Origin: Cyclina sinensis | Lineage: Eukaryota > Mollusca > Bivalvia > Venerida > Veneridae | Length of the DNA: 64,000 nucleotides | NCBI GenBank assembly: GCA_012932295.1 | Contig: JAAONU010000010.1 | Location: 27,959,348 to 28,023,347, forward strand | Direction of reading: 5' to 3' | Shown: piece by piece, positions 1-10,035 of the stretch | Layout of the letters: every line of letters begins with the position of its first letter | Numbering within the stretch: position 1 is the first letter of the stretch | Notes under the pieces: model-generated | What the model saw: only the letters and a program-made list of their open reading frames with translations | The model's database searches: none | What the model was told of the DNA's origin: nothing | Program-made: the position numbers and the translations under genes

Positions 1-131
1 CTCAATCACTCAATCACTCAATCAATCAATCAATCATTCATTCATTTATTCATTCATTCATTCAATCAATCAACCAAACAACCAATCAATCAATCAATCA
101 ATCAATCAGTTTAATGTTTACAATTAAACTG

Positions 132-175
<44 letters not shown>

Positions 176-177
176 TG
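1..177. repeat. AATC tetranucleotide microsatellite
   Basis: Imperfect tandem AATC/ATTC units, interrupted near 110-130 by a short spacer reading TTTAATGTTTACAAT. The same microsatellite and spacer recur at about 35205-35320, so it belongs to a duplicated block rather than being an isolated simple repeat. Confidence 0.95.
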
Positions 178-1027
178 TTTGCATTTCAACTGCAAACAAA
201 TGTTTCAAATTATGATATTTGAATGACTGCTAAAGCAACTTTTCTTTTAACGTCCTATCCGTTTGATACAGAGTCACACACATTTTCCACATACATTGTT
301 TTGTTACGTGATTTGTGCATGTTTCTCATGCGGGGTTATCAATCTGACTAAAGTTCTCGATCTCCCTACAGTTAGATCTGAAGAAGAAGCATTCATTTCT
401 GTCTTCTCGATAACCTGGAATTCCCACTATTTTATTTATATCCCACCCAGTGACACTGCAGCTTATGACGCGTCTCGATAGCTTACCTGTATACAGTGCG
501 TGTTCAAACAACGTGTAAACGTCGCTAGCATAACAATGTTAATTAGCGGAGATTGAAAGTGCTTAGATATTTTGAAAAAAAATGATTTTAATCACAAACA
601 TAAATCTCATTATTTTGAAAGATTTTGACAAATATATTTAACTGAGTTCGGTGACAGTTTATACATGGCAGATAAATGTTTGGGATCCCAGGTATAAATA
701 GATTTTCACAAGTTGAACATTTACTTCCATGATGGTTGAAGCGTTGCTCTGATTGGATGATGGATAGGTCACGAGAAGGTGACCTTCTATTGGTCGTCCT
801 CAGATCCTAATAGCATAGCCATGTTAAGGATATGATTTTAATCAGATTGGCGGTGTTATATAATATTGTGAGCATTTACTATCATTTTTTTATTGTTTTA
901 TCAAATGATATAAACCATCGTCTAAAAAAATTGCTTTTGTTAAGTGGCCCTTTTGTTATCCATACCACTATCTATACAGTCGTGCAATAAGGTAAATGTA
1001 TGCCTGAGATATTTATTGACATTCTTA
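178..1027. repeat. Upstream duplicon block, copy 1
   Basis: This stretch, apart from the insertion at 340-849, is collinear with 35321-35666. Both copies share the run with CTCATGCGGGGTTAT and then TAATATTGTG leading to a mariner insertion. I see no gene in it; short open frames have no recognisable product. Confidence 0.8.
340..849. mobile_element. 510-bp inverted-repeat element with 9-10 bp target duplication
   Basis: The left end reads CAATCTGACTAAAG and the complement of the right end reads CAATCTGATTAAAA, so about 12 of the first 14 bases match. The flanks are GCGGGGTTAT (330-339) and GCGGTGTTAT (850-859), a 10-bp direct repeat with one mismatch. The sister block at 35490-35499 has a single GCGGGGTTAT running straight into TAATATTG, which is the empty site. 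There is no transposase, so it is a non-autonomous element. The target-duplication length fits Mutator-like elements best (8-11 bp), but the superfamily is an inference. Confidence 0.75.
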
Positions 1028-2113
1028 CGAGGAGTGTTCAAATATGAATGCATCTTAGCACGTAAAATTTGATTCTTCATAGGTTTCACAGAATTTTGTA
1101 TTTTGTTTCCTCAAAGTATTCACCTCCAACAGATATACAAAGTTTCAATCTCCGGATCCAATCTTTGAAAGCATTTCCATAGTATTTTTTCGGTATACTA
1201 TGAAGACACTACAATATTGCAGAACCGAGGGGTTTGCGCTGAACAAATATTCGATCTGAAAGCTATTTTTTAGCTGAAGAAACAAAAAATAATCACAAGG
1301 GGCAAGGTCAGGTGAATACGGAGGGTAGGGGAACACAACGATATTTCTTCTGCTTCAGAAAGTCTTGCACTATAGACGTCTTGTGCGATGACGCGTTATC
1401 ATGCAGTAATGCCAATGACATTGGCCAAACCTGTTGCGGGTCTTTGTTTTTGAAAGTATTTGTTTAGTTTTCGAAGAACTTTTGTCTTGTAAAATTTCGC
1501 TTTAGCAAATTTCCCTTTTAGGAATAACAACCTGAATGGCGGGACCCTAAGTTGTAAAGAAAATGGCATACATTACCTTCTTCATACTGATGTTCCTTTT
1601 TGCAATGCATGGTCTTTTGCCAGAATTTGTAGCCCAAATCATGTTTTGGTGTTTTCGTTTTGGCTCAAAAAATAAAAACCATATTTCGTCACCAGTGACA
1701 ACATTTGCACAAGGCCGTGTATTGTAATTTGGATACTTTTTAAGCAACAAATTAGCGCATTGCACGCGAGCCTTTCTCTGCTCGTCTGTCAGCAAATGGG
1801 ATATCCATCTAGCACAGATCTTTCTCATTTTCAAAACACGTTTGAGAATGGTATAAGCTGCTCCTAATGAGATGCAAACGATACTAGCTATTTGCATAGT
1901 TGTGTATCTTGCATCGGTATTAACTATTTCTTTTACTTTAGCAACCATCTTGACAGACGTTGCTGTTTTAGGCCGACGGACGTGGGGTGCATCTTCAGTC
2001 GAAATATACCCACATTTGAATTTATTAAACCAACAAATAACTGATGAAAAAAGACATTTCATTTTGTCCATATACAGAACACATTTCATAAAATAAGTAT
2101 TTACACCCTATGA
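1028..2113 (-). pseudogene. mariner transposon copy 1, 5' truncated transposase
   Basis: Mariner-family DD34D transposase remnant, read on the minus strand. The terminus CGAGGAGTGTTC at 1028 follows a TA. Frames at 1547-2089 and 1145-1336 give family motifs in order: WFNKFKCG, LLTDEQRKARVQ and VTGDEIW (first catalytic Asp), then PYPPYSPDLAPCDYFLF (third catalytic Asp region). Stops separate the two pieces. Sequence matching the other mariner copy stops near 2113, so the transposase N-terminus and the distal terminal repeat are missing here. The insertion site matches copy 2, so the element was present before the segmental duplication. It is not functional. Confidence 0.9.
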
Positions 2114-2152
2114 CGACATGAGCTCAAATTTCTTAAGACCGATACGCCCAGG

Positions 2153-2189
2153 CACTGCGAAAAATATGTAGATATACGGGAGTGTACGG
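2153..2189 (+). repeat. Left terminal inverted repeat of the CACTA-like element
   Basis: Begins CACTGCGAAAAATA and contains ATATACGG and AGTGTACG blocks that recur in inverted form at 9983-10019. The middle five bases differ between the arms. Confidence 0.85.
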
Positions 2190-2960
2190 AATTCCGTATA
2201 TCATTAATATACGGTTAAAAATACGGAAAACATAAAATACGGAGGTATACGGTGTCGTATATTCAGCAAATCCGTATATGACCATAATACGGTGTTCCGT
2301 GTACTAACAAAATACGGAAAACTAGATATACGGTGTCCGTATTTTTGTAAAATACGGGAACGTCATAATAAGTCCGTATATTACTAAAATACGGTATCCC
2401 GTATTCTTACAAATACGTGAATCTAAAAAGACTGCATGTTCATAAACAGTCGTATACTGCTACTCTAGATATCTCCATTTATTTGAAAGTTAAGAAAACA
2501 AGAATCAATGTACTTTTCGTATATACTGAAATACGGGTGTCAGTATACTGCTCAAATCTGGTGTTCTATAAATTTGTAAATAATGGAACCTATAATGTGT
2601 CTAAAACACGATAGTTTTTCCAAATGCGACATTCCGGATGCTTAAAAATTTGGAAATTTGTAAAATGGTTCAGAGGTCTTTATTTTCAAGAAGGAACATC
2701 TCTAGAAAACTACTGATTGAGAAGTCAACAAATAAAAAATGTATCTGTAAACTGGAAAAGTAATGATTATTATAATAATTATTTGATTATTTAGATTATA
2801 ATTTAATAAGACGGGCATATCAAATAAAGTCAGTATACTGCTCAAATAAGGGTTTCTGTATAATTACTAATAAGAGAAACTTGAAATACTATTCAGTATA
2901 TTCCTGAAATACGGGAGTGTGCTTGCAAGTCCGTATATTACTCTAATACATCCGTATATT
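2170..2960. repeat. Left subterminal ATACGG/CCGTAT array
   Basis: Dozens of short motifs, AATACGG, TATACGG, CCGTATAT and CCGTATTC, occur in both orientations at irregular 15-40 bp spacing. The motif density falls after about 2420 and ends near 2960. In known CACTA elements such arrays bind the element's own DNA-binding protein; that role is an inference here. Confidence 0.85.
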
Positions 2961-5060
2961 TGAAAATACGAAAATAATATCGGTCATAGTTACACAGTTA
3001 CAGTTATATAGAGTTATAATAACTAGTTGAAACTAAGGATCTTTATATAGCAAAATGTTTTCTTTTTGGAATAATGAATAATGTTTTTTTTTTTTTTTCT
3101 TTTTCTTTTTTTTTTTTGGGGGGGGGGGGGGGGGTGGAGGGGCGTGGTTCTGTCAAAACTAAATTGCACTCTTGATTTTATGCCGGATATGGATCATAAA
3201 CCGATGCAGGCGTCTCAGACTTGAAAACGAAATTAAAATGAAACCGACTTAACTTTACCTAATGTGCTCGTGTCTATTTTCTAGTTTTTATCTCCAAGAT
3301 GAACAGTGATGTGCTTTATTGTCTTAACCAAATTGCAGTATTGGATTATTAAAGCCGGATATGGATCATTGTTCACAGCAGGATTTTCAAGTTTTTAACT
3401 AAATTTAATCAAACCGTGCCTCTTGTTAAAATTTTCTTTGCTGGCTGATCTAATATTGCGTAACACGGATGAACTTTATTGTCCTAAAACAACATTGCAA
3501 TTTAAAGTAGGTTTTCTATGATGATATTATTTATACTTAAATGTGCTCTTAGGTCTGCTTGTGCTTCTGTCTTTTAGAAGAAAAACTAAACTATAATGAC
3601 TTTTAAAAAGTAAAAAAAAGTAGCAGGTTCAATTATTCTTAAAAAGACCTTCTGTTGAAAAATTAGTTTGCCTTTGCTTTGATTATATCGAACATGTAGA
3701 TCTCATTTATCTAAACTGTCATGTTTTTGGTTAGACATTTTTTTCACCTATGATGAAACATGATTACTTATAAACAGCAAAGAAATTTAAGCAAGTAATA
3801 CAACATTTAAAATTTTGCTTCAGAAAGTTAAACAGCTTCATAACATTAAACTAGCTTAAACAGTTTGCTGTATGTTATAACAATAAACAAAAAGTATGTT
3901 TGTTATGAGATATCAATTATCAATTAAGATATAGAACGAATAATCAATTTACAGTTACAATTTACTTAGACGAATCATAGATAACATCTCAATCTGATGA
4001 ACAGTTAAATTAACCTCTTGTGATATTCTCCGGTAAATTTTTTTTATTTTATCAAAATTTCACGAAAAACTACTTTTAAGAAGCACATGTTTCTTAAAAA
4101 GAAATCTGTATAAAAGGGTACAGTTACATGGGTGTCATAATTATTTCATTTTCCGTAGTACAAGAAATATCATCAACAATAATAATTAAAATAAGAAAAA
4201 AAGAAAGCAAACGTATTATTTGCAAGATCAATATCTTACAAACGTGTGAATTGAAGCTATTATTTTTTCTGCATACACAAACTCGAATGCTGTACATATC
4301 AATACTTTGCACACAAAAAAAACATCCAAAATGCAAGAAACAAATATTACAGAAAATCCATTCAGCAGTAGATGCTAAATTTTATATGACAATCAGGACC
4401 AAATAAAGACCATGTTTAATAGCCTTCAGGCATTTTCTCAACAGCAAATTTTGTTACTAAAATGTTTTACTGTGACTGATCAAGGAACACCGACAATGAC
4501 AATTAACGGTGACTTATCAAAACAAAGCCAGTATGTCACCCCCATATTACGTAACCACATCCCTTCACCACAGGACACCGCGAAAGACAAAAGAGTGTGA
4601 TAATAATAGAAGCGCTAAATAATGCACTTTTATTGTCAAGTATTGTTTGAAACTGTATGATAGAATAAAACAATTTTTAGTAATCATTCTACATCAACAT
4701 GCGGTCGATGAGCGAAATGTTTAATTTTGTCCATTTTGTAAACTTTCAGAGGTGTTCAGATAGTTGAAATCATATTTCAACTTTTGAAAAGGAACAGTTA
4801 TATGTGTTTTACACAACTCAATCTTTAATTTTGAACAGTCAATGGTCTTTATTCACCGTCTTTCATGTATTTAATAATTCAAGTTAATAATATGTTCAAG
4901 TCAGGAATAAAACATACAGAAAAGTAATAATAATACAATAAAATGATGTCACAGAATTCACGCGATAAAAGACAGCACGTCACCTTGAAATGTGCTAAAG
5001 TTATACAAAGTTTTACGGGACTTAGGCATCACAGCGAAGTTAAGCAGCCTTTTAATGGCG
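2961..5060. other. AT-rich interior of the element, no gene seen
   Basis: Holds a T-run followed by a G-run (3084-3135) and two diverged copies of a block with GCCGGATATGGATCAT (about 3180-3200 and 3350-3370). Open frames at 4124-4600 are low-complexity and not recognisable. Confidence 0.5.
3084..3135. repeat. Poly-T / poly-G tract
   Basis: About 35 mostly T bases are followed directly by about 17 G. A very similar T-then-G tract occurs at 50285-50343 in the same orientation. Runs of this length are prone to slippage and sequencing error. Confidence 0.9.
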
Positions 5061-5081
5061 GACAGTCATGTGACCGTCAAA

Positions 5082-5150
5082 ATGGCGGCGTTTAATTTAT
5101 CAATTATGGAACGGTATACATGTGCGCTAAAACTTCAAAAGCAGATATAA
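5082..5150 (+). other. Short ORF at a YY1-like ATGGCGGCG site
   Basis: The sequence AAAATGGCGGCG resembles the YY1 initiator motif overlapping a start codon. It opens a 22-codon frame beginning MAAFNLSIMER and ending at TAA 5148-5150. It lies upstream of the CCAAT cluster. It could be a first exon or chance, and no product is recognised. Confidence 0.2.
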
Positions 5151-5516
5151 GATCTTCGGTAATGATCAATCATAAAATAAAAACAGCTTTTTAAATGCTA
5201 ACAGTTTATATTGAAAGGGGTTCACTCACTTATTATCATAATTTAGGCATCACACAAAGTCAGGGGTGTTTAAAGTCTTCGTTTTCATTTTATTATTTGC
5301 AATGATAGGTTTTTTTTTCTCACGACTAGCCCTACAAGATAATGATTTTAGCGCAGGTGGATCGAGAAACTAGGGTATTTTGGCTACAACATCAACCAAG
5401 AAAACCATATTCATCAAGTTTTATTTACTAAATTGGTTCTCTTTTATTTTAAAAATATTAGTTCCCCAAGACGAGAAAGAGAAATATACTGTACCAGTCA
5501 GTGTTACAAGGCAATA

Positions 5517-5675
5517 CCATGTGACCAGATCGCCCCAATCAAAGGTAGCGTGGGTTTATTCCATGTGATCAATCTTACCAATCAAAGGAAGCGTGGGTTT
5601 ATTTCATGTGATCAGATTGCACCAATCAAGTAAAGCTTGTGTACACCTATCCAATCATTTCTTTGGGCGCGAAAT
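5517..5675 (+). promoter_or_regulatory. CCAAT-box tandem array plus E2F-like site
   Basis: Three tandem units of 43-44 bp carry CCAATCAA at 5535, 5578 and 5622, each followed in two units by GCGTGGGTTTAT; a fourth CCAAT is at 5651. The sequence TTTGGGCGCGAAA at 5662-5674 matches the E2F consensus half GCGCGAAA. NF-Y plus E2F sites are typical of cell-cycle promoters. The cluster ends about 75 bp before an ATG with a perfect splice donor (5749). Function is inferred from the motifs alone. Confidence 0.45.
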
Positions 5676-5748
5676 GGAAGAAGCAGATTTCAGCAATTAA
5701 TTTCTCAAAATTGCCTTTTTTCGAAGTCTTCGTCGTTTTGAAATTCAA

Positions 5749-8579
5749 ATGAGGTAAGTCAAATCTTTTGTATAATACTTTTCAGTTTTACTGAACTCAT
5801 GCTTAGAATTAAATGCTTGATCATGCCCTGCAATGAATGGCTTATGATGATTATTGTATGCTTCCGTTTTTAAACGGATGTTGGTAAGTTCGGTAAATTG
5901 CAAGGCCGGTAAATTGTTGTTCAACGTCAAAATTAAATTCCTATTGCAGATATTAAACTGAATTTTGTTTTAAAAAATATTTAAATGTTATATCAAATGA
6001 CATGCTACGACTATGTTCACATACTTTAGATATAGAATTAGGAAGGTATAATAATGCAGAAAGAGATAAAAGATTGTGTAAGGTATATTATCAAAAAACA
6101 GTAGAATCAGAAGATAATTTTATCAAAGAAGCGTTATGTTTAAGACAGTGATACCGAGATTATTTGGTGATTTTGTGCAATTTCTATAAATATATAGTTG
6201 TATATAAAAAGATATTAGTTACTGATGTATCGAGTATTGATGTGTTGCGGTTTATTGTAAAAGTTTTATATATTTCAAATGTGTTTTCATTTTAATTAAA
6301 TGCCGTTATTAGATCAGAAACCGATTTAAATCAAAGATCAAGCCATAATCATTGAATACATTACTTCCTTCGGCGTCATTTTAAGTGCGAAAAAGTAACT
6401 ATGATTATATAATTTTAGAATCAGTTTTAATATTTTTTATAATGATAATTGCATGACAAACACAAATTTTATAATTACCCGATGAGACAAATTAATAATC
6501 TATCTAACGACCGACACGTGTCGTTAGCACATTTCTATGGTCAGCAGTGTACATACCTTTTCACACCTACTTTATCACCTTAATGGGTACATACAGTACT
6601 TTTTATTGTTACAATTTTTTCCTCTTTTTTTTACTATATAAAATCATGTTACCGATATTTCGGTAAATCATTTACATATTTAGAGATAAGTGAGACTGAA
6701 TAATTGTAAATAAGCCCTGATAGACAATTGATTATTTGTTTAAACATTCACAAATATCGGCAATTAACCACAGTTTAGCGATTATTTCATGATCGAAATT
6801 AAAAAAAAGACAATTAAACATTTTATAAAGTAAAAAGACAAAATATGATTTTATAAGACGCATTGGAAATGAAATTGTAAAATGTGTAACATCCTGTTCC
6901 TAGTTCCTTAATATGGTTGACTAAAGAATTCTATTTTATTTGCAACGCATGTACATACATTAAAAAATTTTATAATTTCATTAGAATAAATATTTTCATC
7001 GGCGCTAAGAACTTACATCGTTAATCAATAAACTGGTTCATATAGCATATTATGCAGAACAGAACATAACAATATTTTTTTATCAAGGTTTTTACATGGG
7101 GTGTATTAAATGCTTTGTAGTCGGAAACAAAAGTTAAATGACTCTGGAACAAGAAATTACTTTAGTTTTGTCAAAAAGGGAAAAAAATCAGATAATACAT
7201 ATAAAAAACAACGAACAAATCACTGCTGAGTTCGGTACGTTGTATTTCGCGATATTGTTTTGGGGGACCTAATTTATCCAAGTTATTCCTATAAGTTAAA
7301 GGAAAAAATTCAACAAAAACAGTTTTGATTATGATGTTGTTATAGAACTTAAGATGGGATTTAATCAAAGTACCATGTCATTAATAAAGGTGTTGATTAG
7401 ATGTTGTATGATACACGTGGCCTGTTACGGTAAAAGTGTTTATCAAGCTAGTGAATACTTATGCCATGATAAAATTTATTCGTAAGTCAGTTTAGCTCTT
7501 TTCTCCTTATTCTATTGTGTTAGCGTTTTATACCGTCCCGCGACTGACTCACAGATCATCACAGGCATAATGATAATAATGTACATTAGAAATAAATAGT
7601 GCCGTGGTTCAGTGGTATACCTAGCGAAAAAAGATTTACTAATTGGAAGGACATGAGTTTGCACACCGTTAGGTCAACAACTTTTTCTTCCATTCTAGGT
7701 GTATAGAAGCGAAAGATTATGTTGTTTTTTTCTCGTGATATTTTGATTTCTCTTTAATTTTAAGAAGAACAGCTTCTTTAAGTAACAAGCGTTGTTCCCG
7801 TTTTTTACTTTCATAAATATATTTTCTTCAATGTAATATAACTAATGAATATAAATTAAAACTATGTTTTTACCCGTCTTCTACGAAACATAACATCCTT
7901 TCACGTGCTTCGACAGGTCACGTGCATCACTCAGTAACGGTATATAATTCAATTTTTCAGAGAAATGTAGGACGAAGAATTAAATAAATCACATATTCAA
8001 TATGCATGAAAATGATAATGGCAGTTATATTTACACTTTTTCTACTTACTTATCTTTTCTTCGCTTTACTTATATTTACCTTACTTCTCCTTACTAATCT
8101 CTACGCATCCTTACTTTTTATATTTACGCATCCTTACTTATCTTTATGCATCCTTTCTTCTTATTTGTCTTTATGCATGCATACTTCCTTACGTTTATGC
8201 ATACCATGTTTTTGCAAAATACGCACAACTTCTAAACATGTGAAAAATAAGTCTATGTAAAACTGCCAACACACAAAATTGTAAGAATGAGAGTAATTAA
8301 TTGATGAAATATGCAACTCTTAATTATTCCAGCATCTTTCTATGACAATAACAATTTCAAAATAGGTAATACAATTTTTTATGCAAAAGCGATCAAACAC
8401 GGACAGTAAATGTTTAAAAGTAATAATTGAAAATTAATTAAAATACAAAATCAATACTATCATTTTGTATTTTCAGACAAATGGACCTTCATGATACCAT
8501 TGCAGAGCTGCAGGAGCAGATGCGAGTGTTGCACGAGTCCCAGAAAAAGTCACAGCCTCAAGACAATGAAGCAGAATAA
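5749..8579 (+). CDS. Candidate two-exon micro-gene inside the CACTA-like element
   Basis: Exon 1 coding sequence would be ATG AG (5749-5753) followed by the consensus donor GTAAGT. Exon 2 would start after the acceptor TATTTTCAG at 8476 and run to TAA 8577-8579. Joined, the phase is correct and gives about 35 residues: MRQ, then MDLHDTIAELQEQ, then a Lys/Gln/Glu-rich tail ending DNEAE. The predicted peptide is hydrophilic with heptad-like Leu/Ile spacing, so a short coiled coil is plausible. An AATAAA polyadenylation signal lies at 8593-8598. The 2.7-kb intron holds a LINE fragment and a SINE. Exon 2 could instead be the last exon of a longer gene or a captured host exon. No family was recognised. 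Confidence 0.35.
6016..6300 (+). pseudogene. LINE ORF2 C-terminal fragment
   Basis: One frame reads LDIELGRYNNAERDKRLCKV, then VESEDNFIKEALCLRQ, a stop, and later DVSSIDVLRFIVKVLY. This follows the tail of non-LTR retrotransposon reverse-transcriptase proteins in animals, where an ELGRY...R.CK.C...VEDE.HFL block precedes the C-terminus. The cysteine and histidine positions after CK are degraded and a short stretch is missing. Only the 3' end of the element is present, as is usual for LINE insertions. It lies within the possible intron of the micro-gene. Confidence 0.55.
7597..7730 (+). repeat. tRNA-derived SINE
   Basis: An A-box-like TGGTTCAGTGGTA (about 7603) and a degraded B-box-like GAGTTTGCACACC (about 7655) are followed by a body containing AGGTGTATAGAAG. 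The same body phrase GGTGTATAGAAG follows the tRNA-like head at 16586, so the two belong to one family. Confidence 0.5.
8030..8200 (+). repeat. Degenerate pyrimidine-rich tandem repeat
   Basis: Loose repeats of TTACTTATCTTTATGCATCC, drifting along the array. It produces an artificial open frame (8006-8260) made of Leu/Phe/Tyr, which should not be read as a gene. Confidence 0.6.
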
Positions 8580-9339
8580 AAGAACAAAAAATAATAAAAC
8601 TTTATGAAATGCATGTTGTAAATGTATGTACGTGTTAGAAACAGTGAAATAACTCACAATAATCATATGAATTTAGACTAAGTATGTTTATCTGTGCAAG
8701 TGAAACTGTGTCTTATATATAAGCTGTGATCGTAGCAAGTAAAATGCCACTTCCACATAGTTTTTATAAGATTTTTAAAAATATTATGTAGTACAGCTAA
8801 ACAATGACCCGTGACTACATACACATACAGTGATACTTGGATTTCTATTGATTAACGATTACGTATGAAACAATACCAGTGGCATGAGCTGACAAATTTT
8901 TGATATTACATATGTTATTGTAATTTGAATATATGTTTCCAAGTGGCCAAGGTTCACTAGTCATTGTTTGCATAACTTCAAGAATGATTTCAGTAATGTT
9001 CTTATCATTGCAATATGCTTGGTTTTATTATCGATTGTTACTCTTTTATGATTACATTTATTAATAAACTTGTTAATAAAATACTATTCATTTAATTCAG
9101 AACTAATTTGAATTACTTTTGTTTGTGCACATCCTCATACTTTACAAGTTACTTAGTTAATTTTATCATGCTTATTGCATATCTCGTGTACGCCAAAGTA
9201 AACTTTCTGTCAGTATATCTATTTAAAAAAGATATGTTTCCTACCGTTATCTCAGACTTTGCAGTTCTTTATAGTTTTTCGTATGCTTCAAGTAGATACG
9301 ATGAGGATCTTAACTAGTCCGTTCTAGAAATGAGTAGTA

Positions 9340-10000
9340 ACTACATATAATGATCCCGCACATCATGTACATGTATATTATCAGTCTATATTTGGTTCCC
9401 GTATCCTGTAATATATCATGTCCGTATTCTTGATCCGTACATGTAATATAATTAGTCCGTATATGTGTCATGTACGGCTTTTAGCTTTCCCGTATTCATT
9501 GAAAATACAATTCCGTATTTCCTACGTATATCTACAGTATACAAAGTCCATATTCTTGCCCCGTATATGTGTCATATACGCTTTTAAGCATTTCCGTATT
9601 CTATGAAAATACATTTCCGTATATTCGTCGTATATCTCTAGTATACATAGTCCGTATTCTATCCCGTATATGCATCATGTACGATTTTTAGCTTTCCCGT
9701 ATTCTATAAAAATACAAGTCCGTATATCCTCCGTATACTAGTAAACTATATGTTGTTATAGCCCGTATATGACTGAAATACGGGTTTTGTACTGTGCATA
9801 TATTACAAATATACGGACACATATACATACATGTATATTGGAAGAATACGGAAATCCGTATTAGTAATGACAAATATACGGAGTTCCCGTATACCCGATG
9901 TTCCGAATACGGATTAGTATATTATGTCCGTATATTATGCGAATACGTCCCGTATATGCCCGTATATCTAAAAAATACGGGATCGTACACTTCCGTATAT
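9340..10000. repeat. Right subterminal CCGTAT/ATACGG array
   Basis: Mirror counterpart of the left array. Here the dominant motifs are TCCGTATTC, CCCGTATATG and ATACGG, with recurring larger units (for example CGTATATGTGTCATGTACG near 9460, 9560 and 9665). It runs directly into the right terminal inverted repeat. Open frames here are repeat artefacts. Confidence 0.85.
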
Positions 10001-10019
10001 TGGTGTATTTTTCGCAGTG
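9983..10019 (-). repeat. Right terminal inverted repeat of the CACTA-like element
   Basis: Ends with TATTTTTCGCAGTG, the exact complement of the left end, then the duplicated AGG. Confidence 0.85.
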
Positions 10020-10035
10020 AGGGCTACCAGGTCTT

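Larger units (their letters stand above)
2153..10019. mobile_element. CACTA/CMC-like DNA transposon, 7.87 kb
   Basis: The left end reads CACTGCGAAAAATA and the right end is its exact complement, TATTTTTCGCAGTG. Identity continues more weakly to about 37 bp, with ATATACGG and AGTGTACG in both arms. The flanking trinucleotide AGG is duplicated (2150-2152 and 10020-10022). Both ends carry long arrays of ATACGG/CCGTAT motifs, like the subterminal repeats of EnSpm/CACTA elements. CACTR-type ends plus a 3-bp duplication fit the CACTA/Mirage/Chapaev group. No transposase was found in any frame, so this copy is either non-autonomous or has an intron-rich gene I cannot see. It sits where copy 1 of the duplication breaks away from copy 2. 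Confidence 0.82.

Noticed and set aside
1..177. Possible CRISPR-like array
   Set aside because: It is a simple AATC microsatellite with no spacers, in an animal genome.
4124..4600. Overlapping open frames on both strands
   Set aside because: Low-complexity AT-rich sequence; both strands are equally open, which argues against coding.
8006..8260. 84-codon hydrophobic frame resembling a membrane protein
   Set aside because: It is translated from a degenerate TTACTTATCTTTATGC tandem repeat.
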